Shown here: positions 21,247-31,159 of the stretch, one piece after another
Layout: every line of letters begins with the position of its first letter
Position numbering within the stretch: position 1 is the stretch's first letter
From: Siderastrea siderea
Taxonomy: Eukaryota > Cnidaria > Anthozoa > Scleractinia > Rhizangiidae
Length of the DNA stretch: 64,000 nucleotides
Direction of reading: 5' to 3'
Assembly (NCBI GenBank): GCA_964030785.1
Contig: OZ034978.1
Coordinates: 16,261,453 to 16,325,452 of the forward strand
Made by a program: the position numbers and the translations under genes
The notes under the pieces: generated by a model
Told to the model about the DNA's origin: nothing
Seen by the model: only the letters and a program-made list of their open reading frames with translations
The model's database searches: none

Positions 21247-23300
21247 TACTTATTACTGATGCTGCTGCTACTGCCACTGATTTATTACTTTCTTTTGTAG
21301 GTATGGAGAAGAACCTGATTACCCATACAATCACCCACCGCACACTATGAAGGACTTTTTCGCCCCAAAACAGTTTGGTCACTATTCCCAGGTATATTTT
21401 CCTTTTTATTTCACAAATTGACCACACTTTTCCATTGTATATAATCTTATTGGTCGTAAAAATGACGACATAAAATGTTCAAAACTTTGCAACTTGAATG
21501 TTTTCAAGAAAACGCACGCTGAATGAAAAACACAACTTGGACTCGGCATTAATTCAGCGCTGAGCGAAATAATAAATAAACAAATCTTGCAGGAAGTTTA
21601 TGCCACGCTTTGATAATTTGTGTATTTGTAACTGACAGCAAAATTTACCGGACTTTTACAAAAACAAAGAAAATTGCGAGCATACAACGCTTTGATAAGA
21701 CTTTCAACATGGGTGTTTTCAAGAAAACGCGCGCTGAATAAAAACACAACTCGGCATAAATTTAGCGCTCAGCAAAATAATGAAAAAATCTAACGGGCAA
21801 GTTAGTACCACGTTTTGACTATTTTGTGCATTTGAAACCGACAGCAAAATTTACCACAATCTGAATTATAACATGAGCTAAAGTACCCAAACAAATTCTG
21901 TTTCATTTTATATTCCCCATTTTATTCTAAATATTTTAATCGTTAATCGTCCTTCATTGGTCACGTGACATTAGCGTTAGGCACTTACGGCCACCAGTTT
22001 GAGAGCTTTTCAGGAAATGTCCCCAAAGTTTGATCAGTTGAGTAGATTTCATGCAAATTAGGCGTCAAACATGCCTGAAGTGGCCTGAGAATCCACTGAA
22101 TTACGTCTCCGAGTTCGTGGAAAGTCATTTTCCTTCCTTTGGCTTTCAGATCCTAACCGTTCAAAAATTTTTGTTCTCAGACTTTTAATTATCGTTGACA
22201 AAGCTAAATTTTGGCGTGCTCCCATTGATCGAAATCGATCACGTGATGCGATAGTGTCTCTCCTCAGAGGGTACCTATCAGCGCCTAGTGCCTGTTTTCG
22301 GTAATTTTTGCTCAAAATTTAGCGTTGTACAATAAAAACAATAGGGTCCTTCTGTCTCAGGCCATATGTGTTGTAGGTTCCCTCGGAAATAAGATGTTCG
22401 AACTTCACATAAGCCCTCGAAGTACGTTCTTGGGCTAATATTTTTGTGAATATCTAGTTTCCTCGGGCAATCTATAACACGATAATACCTTCGACAGAAG
22501 AACTCTATTGTTTAAGTAACAAATATCTCTTGTTTTTCCCTCGCAGTTGGTTTCTAAGAAGTTTAGGCAATTAAGAGTCAAAATTTACAGATTACCGATT
22601 GTGTCCTCAATAAATATTTCCAGAATTACCTTAGCTTTATCACTTCAATTTTAAGAACCGGCAGGGCAGTGACAACGGACTTGCAAAATTTACCCACGTT
22701 CCCAGACAGGGTTGCATTGCATATGACGTCATTTTATTGCCTGTACTGCTATTGAGAATAGCTCTTAGGCAGTCAGCGCGCGACTATATTCACAGTTATA
22801 ATTGTAAAATGATAATTTGCGTGCAGGCATATATCGGCCGGTGCTTTCCCGTAATGGGGAATAATTTTATTGCAATGCTTGGAATTATATAAACATTTCA
22901 CGTTATAGCCGGCATTGTATCCATATTTCATTTCTTTGTGGCCGTTATTCTTTCGAACGCTAGCTCGCTAGCTTCCTGCACACTGAAGACCACTAAAAAA
23001 GTGTAATTATATGTTCAATTTGCAGTATTAATTTCATTGTCTTCGAAAAATTCCTTACGCGATTTCGCGAAGACAAGTTTTACGCTTATGCTCTTTTGAA
23101 TAACTAAATGAATTTGATTAACAGTTTACCGTTCTATTTTTTCACTGCAGGTTGTTTGGAAGGGGACTAAAAAGGTGGGGGTGGCTATTGCAACAAAGGA
23201 AAATAATGGTATGATCGATACCTATATTGTGGCGCGATACTCACCACAAGGAAACCTTCTGGGAGCTTTTGAGAACAACGTTGCAAAGGCAGGAAAATGA
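19381..23300 (+). CDS. Gene 1: secreted CAP-domain (GAPR-1/PR-1-like) protein, no ShK domain
   Basis: Coding exons: 19381-19510, 19899-20139, 21301-21391, 23151-23300 (612 nt, 203 aa); every intron is GT..AG and the frame is continuous. Residues 1-19 form a signal peptide (hydrophobic VVGLLLCAFLAV). Residues 20-43 are a basic pro-segment ending in Lys42-Arg43, a likely convertase site. Residues ~50-203 form a CAP domain. The usual CAP tetrad is visible: His94 (MEH), Glu102 (GEN), Glu127 (WYGE), His151 (GHYSQVVWKGT, the CAP1 signature, split by intron 3). CAP proteins are mostly extracellular and bind lipids or other ligands; the substrate here is unknown. The alternative label 'cysteine-rich venom protein' is not supported, because the Cys-rich C-terminal domain is missing. 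Genes 2 and 3 are paralogues. Confidence 0.93.
20541..20745 (+). repeat. Microsatellite in gene 1 intron 2
   Basis: CCACCA/CTGCTA units pass into an (ACTACC)n hexamer run at about 20633-20727. It is purely intronic. Long Tyr-His and poly-Val ORFs across it are repeat artefacts. Confidence 0.9.
20880..21090 (+). pseudogene. LINE reverse-transcriptase C-terminal fragment in gene 1 intron 2
   Basis: From ATG 20886 the plus strand reads EKYISLWRHSFEHSKKLEFY, then VFKDEYF, and after an in-frame TAA at 20987 continues as NQLRNF, KFRISNHNLMIELGRY. The KLEFY..F then KFR.SNH.L.IE.GRY pattern is typical of the C-terminal region of CR1/L2-like LINE polyproteins. The internal stop and the lack of upstream domains mark it as a dead fragment. 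It lies next to (CTA)n repeats that may be its old 3' tail. Confidence 0.7.
21090..21285 (+). repeat. (CTA)n/(CTG)n tract abutting gene 1 exon 3
   Basis: Runs of CTA with interspersed CTG, including a CTG run at about 21220-21245, end ~15 bp before the exon 3 acceptor (TTTCTTTTGTAG, 21289-21300). The tract fills the region where the branch point would be expected. Confidence 0.85.
21485..21860 (+). repeat. Tandem duplication in gene 1 intron 3
   Basis: Two ~170-bp copies (about 21485-21655 and 21705-21860) share GTTTTCAAGAAAACGC(A/G)CGCTGAAT, CAGCGCT(G/C)AGC-like and CTGACAGCAAAATTTACC. An inverted relative of the last part is seen near 40205-40250. Confidence 0.6.
22195..22515. repeat. Dispersed repeat with hairpin MITE (copy 1)
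   Basis: 22341-22515 has terminal inverted repeats of ~55 bp: ACAATAGGGTCCTTCTGTC.. and ..GACAGAAGAACTCTATTGT, with CCTCGG/CCGAGG inside. The 150 bp before it (TTTTGGCGTGCTCCCATTG..) are also shared with the second copy at 29780-30065, so the repeat unit is longer than the hairpin. It lies in gene 1 intron 3. Confidence 0.7.
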
Positions 23301-23340
23301 AAGCTCTGTAAGTAGGTCTTAATTTGAGATAAACAGCTAT

Positions 23341-23384
23341 TTTGAGTAGTAGTAGTAATAGTAATAGTAATAGTAATAATAATG

Positions 23385-23440
<56 letters not shown>
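23341..23440 (+). repeat. (TAG)n/(TAA)n microsatellite after gene 1
   Basis: AGTAGTAATAGTAATAG units pass into (AAT)n at about 23374-23440. Poly-Asn/Ser and poly-Leu ORFs across it are artefacts. Confidence 0.9.
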
Positions 23441-23441
<1 letters not shown>

Positions 23442-23617
23442 GTGGCGATGGTGGTGACGGTCCCCTAGTGATAGTGTTATTGGCAGTGGTTGTGGATGTG
23501 GTAGTTGTTAACATACATCTTCTAGGTGTTCGAGTCCTTTCTCAACCTGTATGGAAAAAGAATGTAGTTAAAGAAAACTCCCCAAAATAGCTAACCTAAT
23601 CGCAACGCTTTCCGCAT

Positions 23618-23623
23618 AATAAA
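23618..23623 (+). terminator. Candidate poly(A) signal of gene 1
   Basis: AATAAA 318 bases after the gene 1 stop codon, the first canonical hexamer downstream. An alternative is splicing just after the stop, because AGCTCT|GTAAGTAGG begins at 23308 and would make a 3'-UTR intron. Confidence 0.35.
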
Positions 23624-24283
23624 ATGTTTACTATTGGAAAATTTTTCATTCCTCAAATCTAGCTTAAGACGTTTTTCTCTGCGCCTGCACCGGGTCTGAG
23701 GCCGACTGCAAATAGAATGCTCTTTCTTGCAATGCACTGCATTCTTTTCGATGTTACTTGTTAAATTTTTTCCATTATTTGGTATTCTCAGTGGTTCTGC
23801 CGGCCCGGTGAAGGCAGAGGATGTTGTGCCAGAAAAGAAAAGGATAATAATTGCATATAACAGTGCATACCTCCCGACATGCAGGTGTCTCATAGTATCT
23901 GAAATGTTTCAAACTGATTGTCAGGCGTACTGGGTTTTTATTGTAACTGACAAGTGCCTCAGGTTGTGTTTGGATAGCCAAAGTGTCTATTTACGGAGTG
24001 TTCATTATTTATACTCTTTTTTTTTGGGGGGGGGGGGCGGCTAAATCATGGGGGGGGGGCAGAAAAGTTTGAGGTGCTTCCTTAGGGGGGTCATTAGAGT
24101 TTCAAGATAGTTAGTGGGGGGTCATGAAAGTTTTCTCATGTCACGTGGACACAACTGCTATAACGGCTATTTTACCAGGAACTTCATTGAAATACCATCA
24201 AACAGCCTTTTCATATCAAGCAGAATGACCATAGGTCAAATCCTAGATAGCAAACCTATAATAATAACAACAACAACAACAAC

Positions 24284-24315
<32 letters not shown>

Positions 24316-24988
24316 TAATAATAATAATAATGTATTTTACAACACTTGAGCATTTGAAGGCTGGAATCAAAGGTGAAGAACTACTCTACCCATACACACT
24401 GTCATATGGATGTGCCTATGAGCTGAAGGAACACTAACTTGACTGTCTCAAAAGTTTAAGCCTTACAGATTTCATTTTCCTTGGAGGTTAACGCCTGCTG
24501 TTTATAGCTGAGTAAATCTGGAAACTTGTGTACTCAATACTAGCAAACTAGCAAACTAACTAACCAGCTTAATTGTAAACAAATACACAAAGAAACAAAC
24601 AAATCTTTACATAAGCGTGACTAAAGGAACAGTTAATTAAACTAAAGCAGTGTGTTCCTATCAGTACGGAATGGGTCAAGCATTTATTCAAAGCATAGTT
24701 CTATCAAAGAGACCTTCCTTAATATCAATGGCAAACCAACTATGTTGGTGGAGTTTAATTTTTTCACAATTCCAATTTCTTTTAATCATTATGTCACTCG
24801 GAAAACATATTTGGGTTGACCTTGAGAAGGTGTTCCTTCACTCACAGGCACATCCATATGACAGTGCGTCTACTTCAATGAGTCTAGACAGGCCTTTTTT
24901 AAGTTGTTTGTGATTCACAAAATCAACGTTTTCTACATGTATATCGGTGCCTGTTAATAAAATTCCAGGTTTGAAGTGTTGTCCACCA

Positions 24989-25233
24989 GGACCCGGTTGT
25001 TCGAAAGATGGTCAAACGCTAACCCGGGATTAAAAGTCAACCAAGGTTCCTGTTTTTCTTGTTAAAAAAAAAAGGTTTTCAAGGCCAGATTTAACTGACC
25101 GCTTGAAAGCAACCAAAGTCAAAACGTAAGGCAGAAAAGATTTTCAAGAATCCTCGTCGCTTGGCTGTAAAACTGAATTTAAAATTGACACTAATCCTGG
25201 GTTGGCTTAATCCTGTTTTGAACAACTGGGCAC
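24989..25233. mobile_element. MITE nested in the 24.0-25.6 kb element
   Basis: The left end is GGACCCGGTTGTTCGAAAG with CTAACCCGGGATTAAA. The right end is TAATCCTGGGTTGGCTTAATCC..TTGAACAACTGGGCAC, an imperfect inverse of the left. The interior has no coding capacity. The terminal GTTGTTCGAA / TTGAACAAC arrangement is a form often seen in short MITEs of marine invertebrates (family recalled, not searched). Confidence 0.7.
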
Positions 25234-25242
25234 AGATGTGAG

Positions 25243-25421
25243 TGCCTGGAAATTGAGGAGGAAGTGGTTTTAGTAGAAGTTGACAGTGGTAATGACTCAA
25301 CAGACAGTTATCTTGACAGTGAATCAACCGACAATGAAAGTGAGCTTATAGATGTTACTATGCCCAGTACTGCTTCAAGCACCAGTTTTGGAAGAACAGT
25401 GATCATGAGGCCAAGGGCCTG
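25243..25421 (+). other. Acidic coding-like fragment, unidentified
   Basis: An open frame reads LEIEEEVVLVEVDSGNDSTD, then SYLDSESTDNESELIDVTM. It is rich in Asp, Glu and Ser and ends in repeat sequence. It lies inside the 24.0-25.6 kb element right after the nested MITE, so it may be a remnant exon of that element. No family was recognised. Confidence 0.3.
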
Positions 25422-25627
25422 TATGTTTCTTCCAAAACAATTGCATTGTTTAAATTGTTTGCACTTATATAAAGGATGGGGGAGGGGGTCACATAAGTTT
25501 TGACGTTTCTCTTGGGGGGGGGGGGTCATTTAAGTTTTGCTTTTGCCCGAGGGGGGGTCTTAAAGATATTGAAAGTGAAGCCGTAAAAAATGCCGGGCCC
25601 CCCAAAGGATAAATAATGAACACTCCC

Positions 25628-26742
25628 TTATTTCATGGCACTGGAAATGGTGATATGAGCTAATTGGTACGCGTCATTCAGCCTATTTTTTTTTCTTTTT
25701 AGGAACTCAATTGCAGCAAAGGGATTTTCAAGCATTACATCGGGAATAGCCAAAGTTTGTAGTATTTTGTATCGCGCCAGTAGATTGATTTGTTGATATC
25801 TTCATTTTAGTATAAAACAGTTAGTAGGTGTGAATATCAAGCGAAAGTGTACTTATGTCGTCTCTTAGTGGGCAAAGAGTACAGCTTAAAAATCAGAATA
25901 ATCTGGTACAAAAAACTTGTTATGTTAGCGCTACTTTTTAACATCACGTTGGTACTCATATCAGTCCCTTTCGTTAGCCGTTTTACTAATATTGGAAAAA
26001 AAACATCCCTATATGAGTTCATACCTAGTTCCGTGTAACACTCGATTTTGTGGAATAATTGTTTTATACAGATAGCCCCTACCTGGTTAAACGTCATTAA
26101 ATTACCAACAAAACTTTCTTCTGTTAAAAGAGTTATGTTTTCGCCATCTATTTCGTTGGAAGTCTCTCTCTTTTTTTCTTTAATTTTTATTAATACAATC
26201 CTTTGTTGAGGAAAAGAACAAGCACAAAAATTACAATGCGTACTACTTACAGTCATCACTTACATGTTTAATTACAAAGTACAACATCGTTAGACGTCTC
26301 TACCTTGCAGGATATGAGCCTACAGCCTGTTAGCAGGGGGGGGGGGGGGGATCACAGCGCTCGGTTACATTGCTTGCTCATAGCACCATGATTCTCTATA
26401 TGATAGACTCCAAACTTTCACCTATCCTTTGTATTTATCCCTTTATATAAGAATAACGATTCAACAACAGACTCTCTAGCTGAATGGCTGGCTGATTTGA
26501 GTAGCAGAGTTTTTTTGTCAACTTTCTTTGTCGTTGCTGTAACCAAGTTATACAATAAATTTCTTTACACAATCTTCTATCAAAAGCTTTGTTTCTTGTG
26601 TGTCAGTCCTGAAATAAGGGGCGGTTTGTCAGGTAATATATCAAACTCCAAGAGTATTTCCAACACCAGAGACAGTTGAAAAGGCAAACAAATAAATAAA
26701 CAAACACGACAACAACGAAACAACAACAAAACAACAACAAAT
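25628..26742. other. Intergenic; possible 3'-UTR exon start at 25702
   Basis: No gene was recognised. A long pyrimidine tract and acceptor (TTTTTTTTTCTTTTTAG, ending 25701) could pair with the donor just after the gene 1 stop. A G13 run is at 26336-26350 and (CAA)n at 26705-26740. Confidence 0.35.
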
Positions 26743-27355
26743 ACAGTCGTGGCCATTAATCCTGGGACTCTTACACAAAATCTTACACTGCAGGCGGGGT
26801 GTCGCCCCTTCCCCCTTCAAATATTCATGTCGAGCTTGGTTTAAAACCTGACATACAGCTATTTCAATTAACGTTGTCGGATTTTAAAGCCTCGAGCTTA
26901 CGCGACAAGACCGAAAGTTAGTATGGGTAGCTGTATATCTTTTGTGATTCGGCTTTAATTTCACGACTGTCATTGCCACAGGATGGGTGAAAGTACCATA
27001 AACATTTGCCTTCGTGATTTATTTTTTGTAGGGGCGAGCCATAGCCTAATATAAGTTTGGTAATTTGATTTAAAAATTACCCATAGCACCTTGCAGTCTT
27101 GTCGCGTAGGCTTTCCGACAAGTTAGTTGAAATAGCTGTACATCCACCGCTGCCAACAGTGACTGGGAGGGGGCAGGGGAGTCATGTCAGTGAGTTCCGC
27201 TGTCAACATTGGGCAGGGGCAGGGAGGGGGTTCAAACAGTGTGGAATAATTGAAGAAACAAGTTATTCGAAGTGCTTCTATAGAGTGGTGTTACAATTCT
27301 GATTTATGGCCCGATTTTGTAAGGTTTACCAAGAATTGGTGGTGGCCACGACTGT
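26743..27355. mobile_element. Nonautonomous Tc1/mariner-like element
   Basis: A perfect TIR core ACAGTCGTGGCCA (26743-26755) is inverted at 27343-27355 (TGGCCACGACTGT). TA flanks fit the TA target-site duplication of Tc1/mariner elements, whose ends commonly begin CAGT. A longer inner inverted repeat (TACAGCTATTTCAATTAAC, GCGACAAGAC near 26855-26915, inverted at 27095-27145) makes most of it a hairpin. No transposase ORF was found, so it is a deletion derivative. The superfamily is inferred from the ends only. Confidence 0.65.
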
Positions 27356-27359
27356 AGGT

Positions 27360-29779
27360 TGTTGGAAGAAACTAGACTTGTTATATTACATGCGGGGAGG
27401 GGAAGGGTATTCCTAAAACTTTAAATGCATAGACAACGCGCACGATTTGTGATGACACGCGATCCGTACAGTACGTTAAACTCTTATTTAGGGGTAGAAA
27501 AATTATTTTGGTATATAAACCACACAAGTGAATGAAGTTTTCGCGCGCTCACGATCTCTTAAACACAAGAGCACAAGAGCTTAAGAGCTCGCTTTTGCCG
27601 CGCTTTGAATGGCCGCTCAAACTCGGGATGACATTTCCTATTCAGTTCCGAAAGAAGCAGCGGTCGTCTGGAGTTAGTGCATTCCCACTGATAAGATAGT
27701 GAAGTATCTTTTGGCTATGCACTTGCGCGGTAACCTGTTGATCCGAAAAATTTTGGTTCTGACGTCAGCGTACGTATGTCCGTCTCGTCCGTCTGTAGGT
27801 AAAGACTCTGGAGAAGGGTGAGGGAAGTCCCAAGACAACCCGACCGGGGGAGGTGGAATGCCATCTTTTCTTGTACCTGAAGTAAAGAATATGGCGGTTG
27901 GTTCCTCGTACGCTCGATTTTCAATACGATAATTGTAATACGTTCTTGGAATGAAGACTTGTAACAGTTCATCATGAAAAGGAAAAGGATTGCTTTAATC
28001 TCGATGGCGCATATAGAAGATATTGGAGAGCTTGAAGGCGAGAAATCCTTGTTCAAGGACATAGTTTTTTTTTCAAAGCTAAGGAGACCTGGAAAGAACC
28101 CGGAGACTTTCGTTTAGATTTTCAAGTACTTCTTTCACTTCAATGGTAAAGTAAATTACAGATTTGATTGTGGTTTTACATTGTAAAAATTGTTTAATTG
28201 AGCGACTTTACATGTTTAGTAAATTTCGGTAATTTTCTTGAAATGTTTTAAAAACTTGTTTAATACAGCTGTATATAAGAATTACCTTGTTAAGTTCCCG
28301 TTTGCCGGCGTGCGAGCAACTTTACTCGAGGGGAAAATTGAATGCATTTTGCTTTCCTAGGCAAACAAGTGCTTCTTATGTGAATGACCTTTTATGTTTT
28401 AAAGGTTTCTTGTCCCTTTTTCTGTGTTAATTCATTACAGGAATTTTCATTAGTGAGCAATCTGATATTTAGGCTTAAGCTCAATTTCCTTTTGAACTTT
28501 AGTACGTAATTTTCAATATTTTTATTTGAGCAACTCTAGTGTATTTTATTCGAAAAATAGAAATCGTAACTCTTCTAGACTGAGTCTCTGTTTTTTCAAT
28601 CTAGCTTGTTTTTCTTCGGCACCGCAGATTGGGTTGTCTAGACTAATTCGTAAATAAAATTAGTACTGAACACCTGAAGAGTCGCTCTGTCGTCAATATT
28701 TTTTATTAAGTTTATAGCCTTAGTGTAAAGCTCCATATGTTTTTAGTTCAGTTGTGGAATATTTTATCTTCCTTATATTATTATTTTTTTGGTTTCTTCA
28801 TTATTTTGAAGTGAATGACATTTCTGTCCCAATTTAGCGACTAAACTTAGAATCACCGTTTCAGTGAATGAGTTCAGTGTGACATGTTTTCTTGTTCGTT
28901 TTGTTTTTAACTGCTAAGCCAATTCAGTGTGTCTTTAGTTGCAGATCGAAATGAAATCTGTATTTAAGAAACTATAAGCAAAGCATTTCTCGGCTTAAGA
29001 CTATTTTGTCTGAAATGAGACTCTAAAAGCTTCCTAAAATTAGTTCAGGGTGTGTTCTTGAAAGCGCTTGATTAAGACTTCGCGGGTGAAAAACTTGTGC
29101 CATTTTCTCTTGATAATTATACGTGTGCTTGAAAGTTTCCGAAAACATTTTTTGGGTAATTTTTGTCAATAAACGGTTTGATGCCGGGAAAATATTATTT
29201 ATTTTAGCAAGATAGATTTCGAGAAATGTTTCGTGGTTAACAGAACTAAACAGCCAGAGGGATGCATTGGAATCAGTGAGAAATGTGTATTTGCATGGAA
29301 AAGTCTGTCGAGTCGCTACCGGGAGCAACTTAAGTGGGTATTTTTTAGCAATTGTAGTTTTACAAGACCTCTTCTTGAACTTAAAAAGCTAGCTTTCGAA
29401 AGAATGCTACAAGAAGAGCTGTCAGTGAAAGTCGTGCTGAAGTCTTCTGTTTGAAAAAAAATAATCTAACGTACTGTTTCCTCAGCGGTCCGCATGTTTT
29501 CCCTTGCTGTTTTTCACCTCTTGGCGAATAACTGCATAACTAAAATTTAATGTATTTAACGGGCCAATAAGCATGAAAGAGAGATTTGGAGCTCCGCTTT
29601 TAGGCATAGCTAAATCTATAGATTATAACCTTATGAGTATTCACTTCAGTGACAGCGGACTGAATAACTGTTGATAAAAACGAGGGCAAATTAGAGCTGG
29701 ACAGGTATATAAGAACAATGCTACTTAGGTGCGGCTTTTTAAGAGACTCTGGGGTATGCTCTAACGGAATGTATAGTAG
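27360..29779. other. Intergenic; one short ORF of unknown meaning
   Basis: No gene is established. On the plus strand, ATG 27974 opens a 47-codon frame to TAG 28117 (MKRKRIALISMAHIEDIGEL.., ending LRRPGKNPETFV). Its basic start followed by an RR(P)GK stretch recalls N-termini of nuclease-type transposon proteins, but this is weak. The minus-strand ORF over the same region (27715-28062) has no recognisable motif. Confidence 0.3.
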
Positions 29780-30065
29780 AACACTAAATTTTGACGTGCT
29801 CCCATTGGTCCAAATCGATCACGTGACCCAATAGTGTCCCTCCTCAGCGGGCGCCTATCAGTGCATAGTGCCCGTTTTTGACAATTTTTGCTCAAAATGT
29901 GTCGTTGTACAATAAAAACAATAAAGTCCTTCTGATGTCTCAGGCCCTATGTGTGATAGGTTCCCTCGGAAATTTGATGTTCAAACTTTAATGTTGTGAA
30001 CATCAAATTTTCTCGGGCAACCTATCCCACGATAGTGCCTTCGACAGAAGAACTCTTTTGTTTAA
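29780..30065. repeat. Dispersed repeat with hairpin MITE (copy 2)
   Basis: Direct copy of 22195-22515: CTAAATTTTGACGTGCTCCCATTGG.., then ACAATAAAGTCCTTCTG..CAGAAGAACTCTTTTGT. The centre is a near-perfect hairpin (GGTTCCCTCGGAAATTTGATGTTC.. / GAACATCAAATTTTCTCGGGCAACC). Noncoding. Confidence 0.7.
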
Positions 30066-30316
30066 ATGTGGAAATTGAAGATTGTAAAGAGAGAAATTTG
30101 CAACCTGTTTGCCTAATGTCTCCCTTTAAACAGCCTTCTCTTCACAAGGCAGGAAGAAGAGAGACCCTGCAAGTGATGCATTTCTTACTAATTGCCAAAG
30201 AGGCAGGCGCAGCAGCCTTTCCAATACCCCCTCCCTTCCCTAAATCCCCATTTCCCACCTAGCTGTAGAGTTCTCCTTCTAAAGGACAGCTGATTCTGTT
30301 CCTGCTCGTGTAGGTC

Positions 30317-30633
30317 TTATGGCCGATGTAGACGGTAAGTTTTTTGCTTACAACTGTTGTATGCGACTTGCTCACGTCATGTCTGCAACACAAATCGTGT
30401 TGTCTAAATCAGAGACGTGCAACATCTTCATGAGCGTTGCACACACAACACGATAAATGTCGTGGGATTTTGAATCCTGTTTTAAAACCCTACGGCAGTC
30501 GCGGCCACAATCACAATGCTAGAATGACGATCGAGTTGTGTACAATCTTTTCCTGACGCTAGCAGCGCGTGCTACGAAAGTTGCATACGACAGTCATAAG
30601 CAAAAATCGTACCGTCTCAGCATCGGCCCTTAA
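30317..30633. mobile_element. Harbinger-like MITE
   Basis: The ends GGCCGATGTAGACGGTAAG.. and ..GGTACCGTCT(C)AGCATCGGCC form an inverted repeat extending ~50 bp (including TTTTTTGCTTA and GTATGCGAC). TTA occurs on both sides, one base outside the tip on the left. A GGCC start with a TTA duplication fits PIF/Harbinger-derived MITEs. No coding capacity. Confidence 0.6.
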
Positions 30634-30734
30634 AGGCACTTACTCTTCAGTAGTCTACTTATGGAACCTGTTGCGTGAAAAATGCTTTTGTGTTTGTTAT
30701 GAACTCTAAAAAGGTGTCAAGTTGAGGTACGAAT

Positions 30735-31159
30735 AAGTAGCTAGCGCTCATCCATTTTGAGTTTTGCGTTACGCATTCTCCCTGACTGATCGTGGCTTAT
30801 TTAGGGTGATAAAATTGGGCGGCATTTGAGAGGCTCAAACCTTTTGGAAGGAAGATATTTTCGTTCTTCGTTTCCTGGCTCCGTTGATTAACGTATATGT
30901 GGGAAGTATGTCTTCTCGCGAAAATACTGCCAGCTACGAAAGCTTAAAATAAAAATAATATACAAATAGCCATATCTTCGGGAGAAGTCTTAAAGGAACT
31001 GCACGAGCTTTGAGGAAGCCTCGAATATTAAACTAAATATCGCAAGATATATTCGAAACCAATGGTTATTTCGTTGTTCAAGATTGTCTACTTGGGCATA
31101 AACACTTTGTTTCTCATAGAGATGGCTAGAAGAAACCAGAACGTTTTACTATCGATTAA
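30735..31159 (+). repeat. Paralogous segment P, copy 1, first part
   Basis: Direct imperfect copy of 35955-36395 (shared GCTAGCGCT(C/A)ATCCATTT, ATAAAATTGGGCG, TTAAACTAAATATCGCAAG, TTTCGAAACCAAT). The copy is interrupted at TTAA 31156-31159 by a transposon and resumes at 35346. Confidence 0.75.

Larger units (their letters stand above)
23995..25627. mobile_element. Terminal-inverted-repeat element, ~1.6 kb
   Basis: The left tip GGAGTGTTCATTATTTATAC (23996) and right tip ATAAATAATGAACACTCC (ending 25626) are inverted repeats. Each is followed inward by long G (left) or C (right) tracts with GGGGGTCAT(T/G)A repeats. TTA directly flanks both sides, allowing one extra base, as a possible 3-bp target-site duplication. 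Inside are an (AAC/AAT)n run (24262-24330), a nested MITE (24989-25233) and a short acidic coding-like stretch. No transposase was recognised. Confidence 0.6.

Noticed and set aside
23185..23590. Poly-Asn/Ser and poly-Leu ORFs
   Set aside because: Products of the TAG/TAA microsatellite downstream of gene 1; the minus-strand one is antisense to the last exon.
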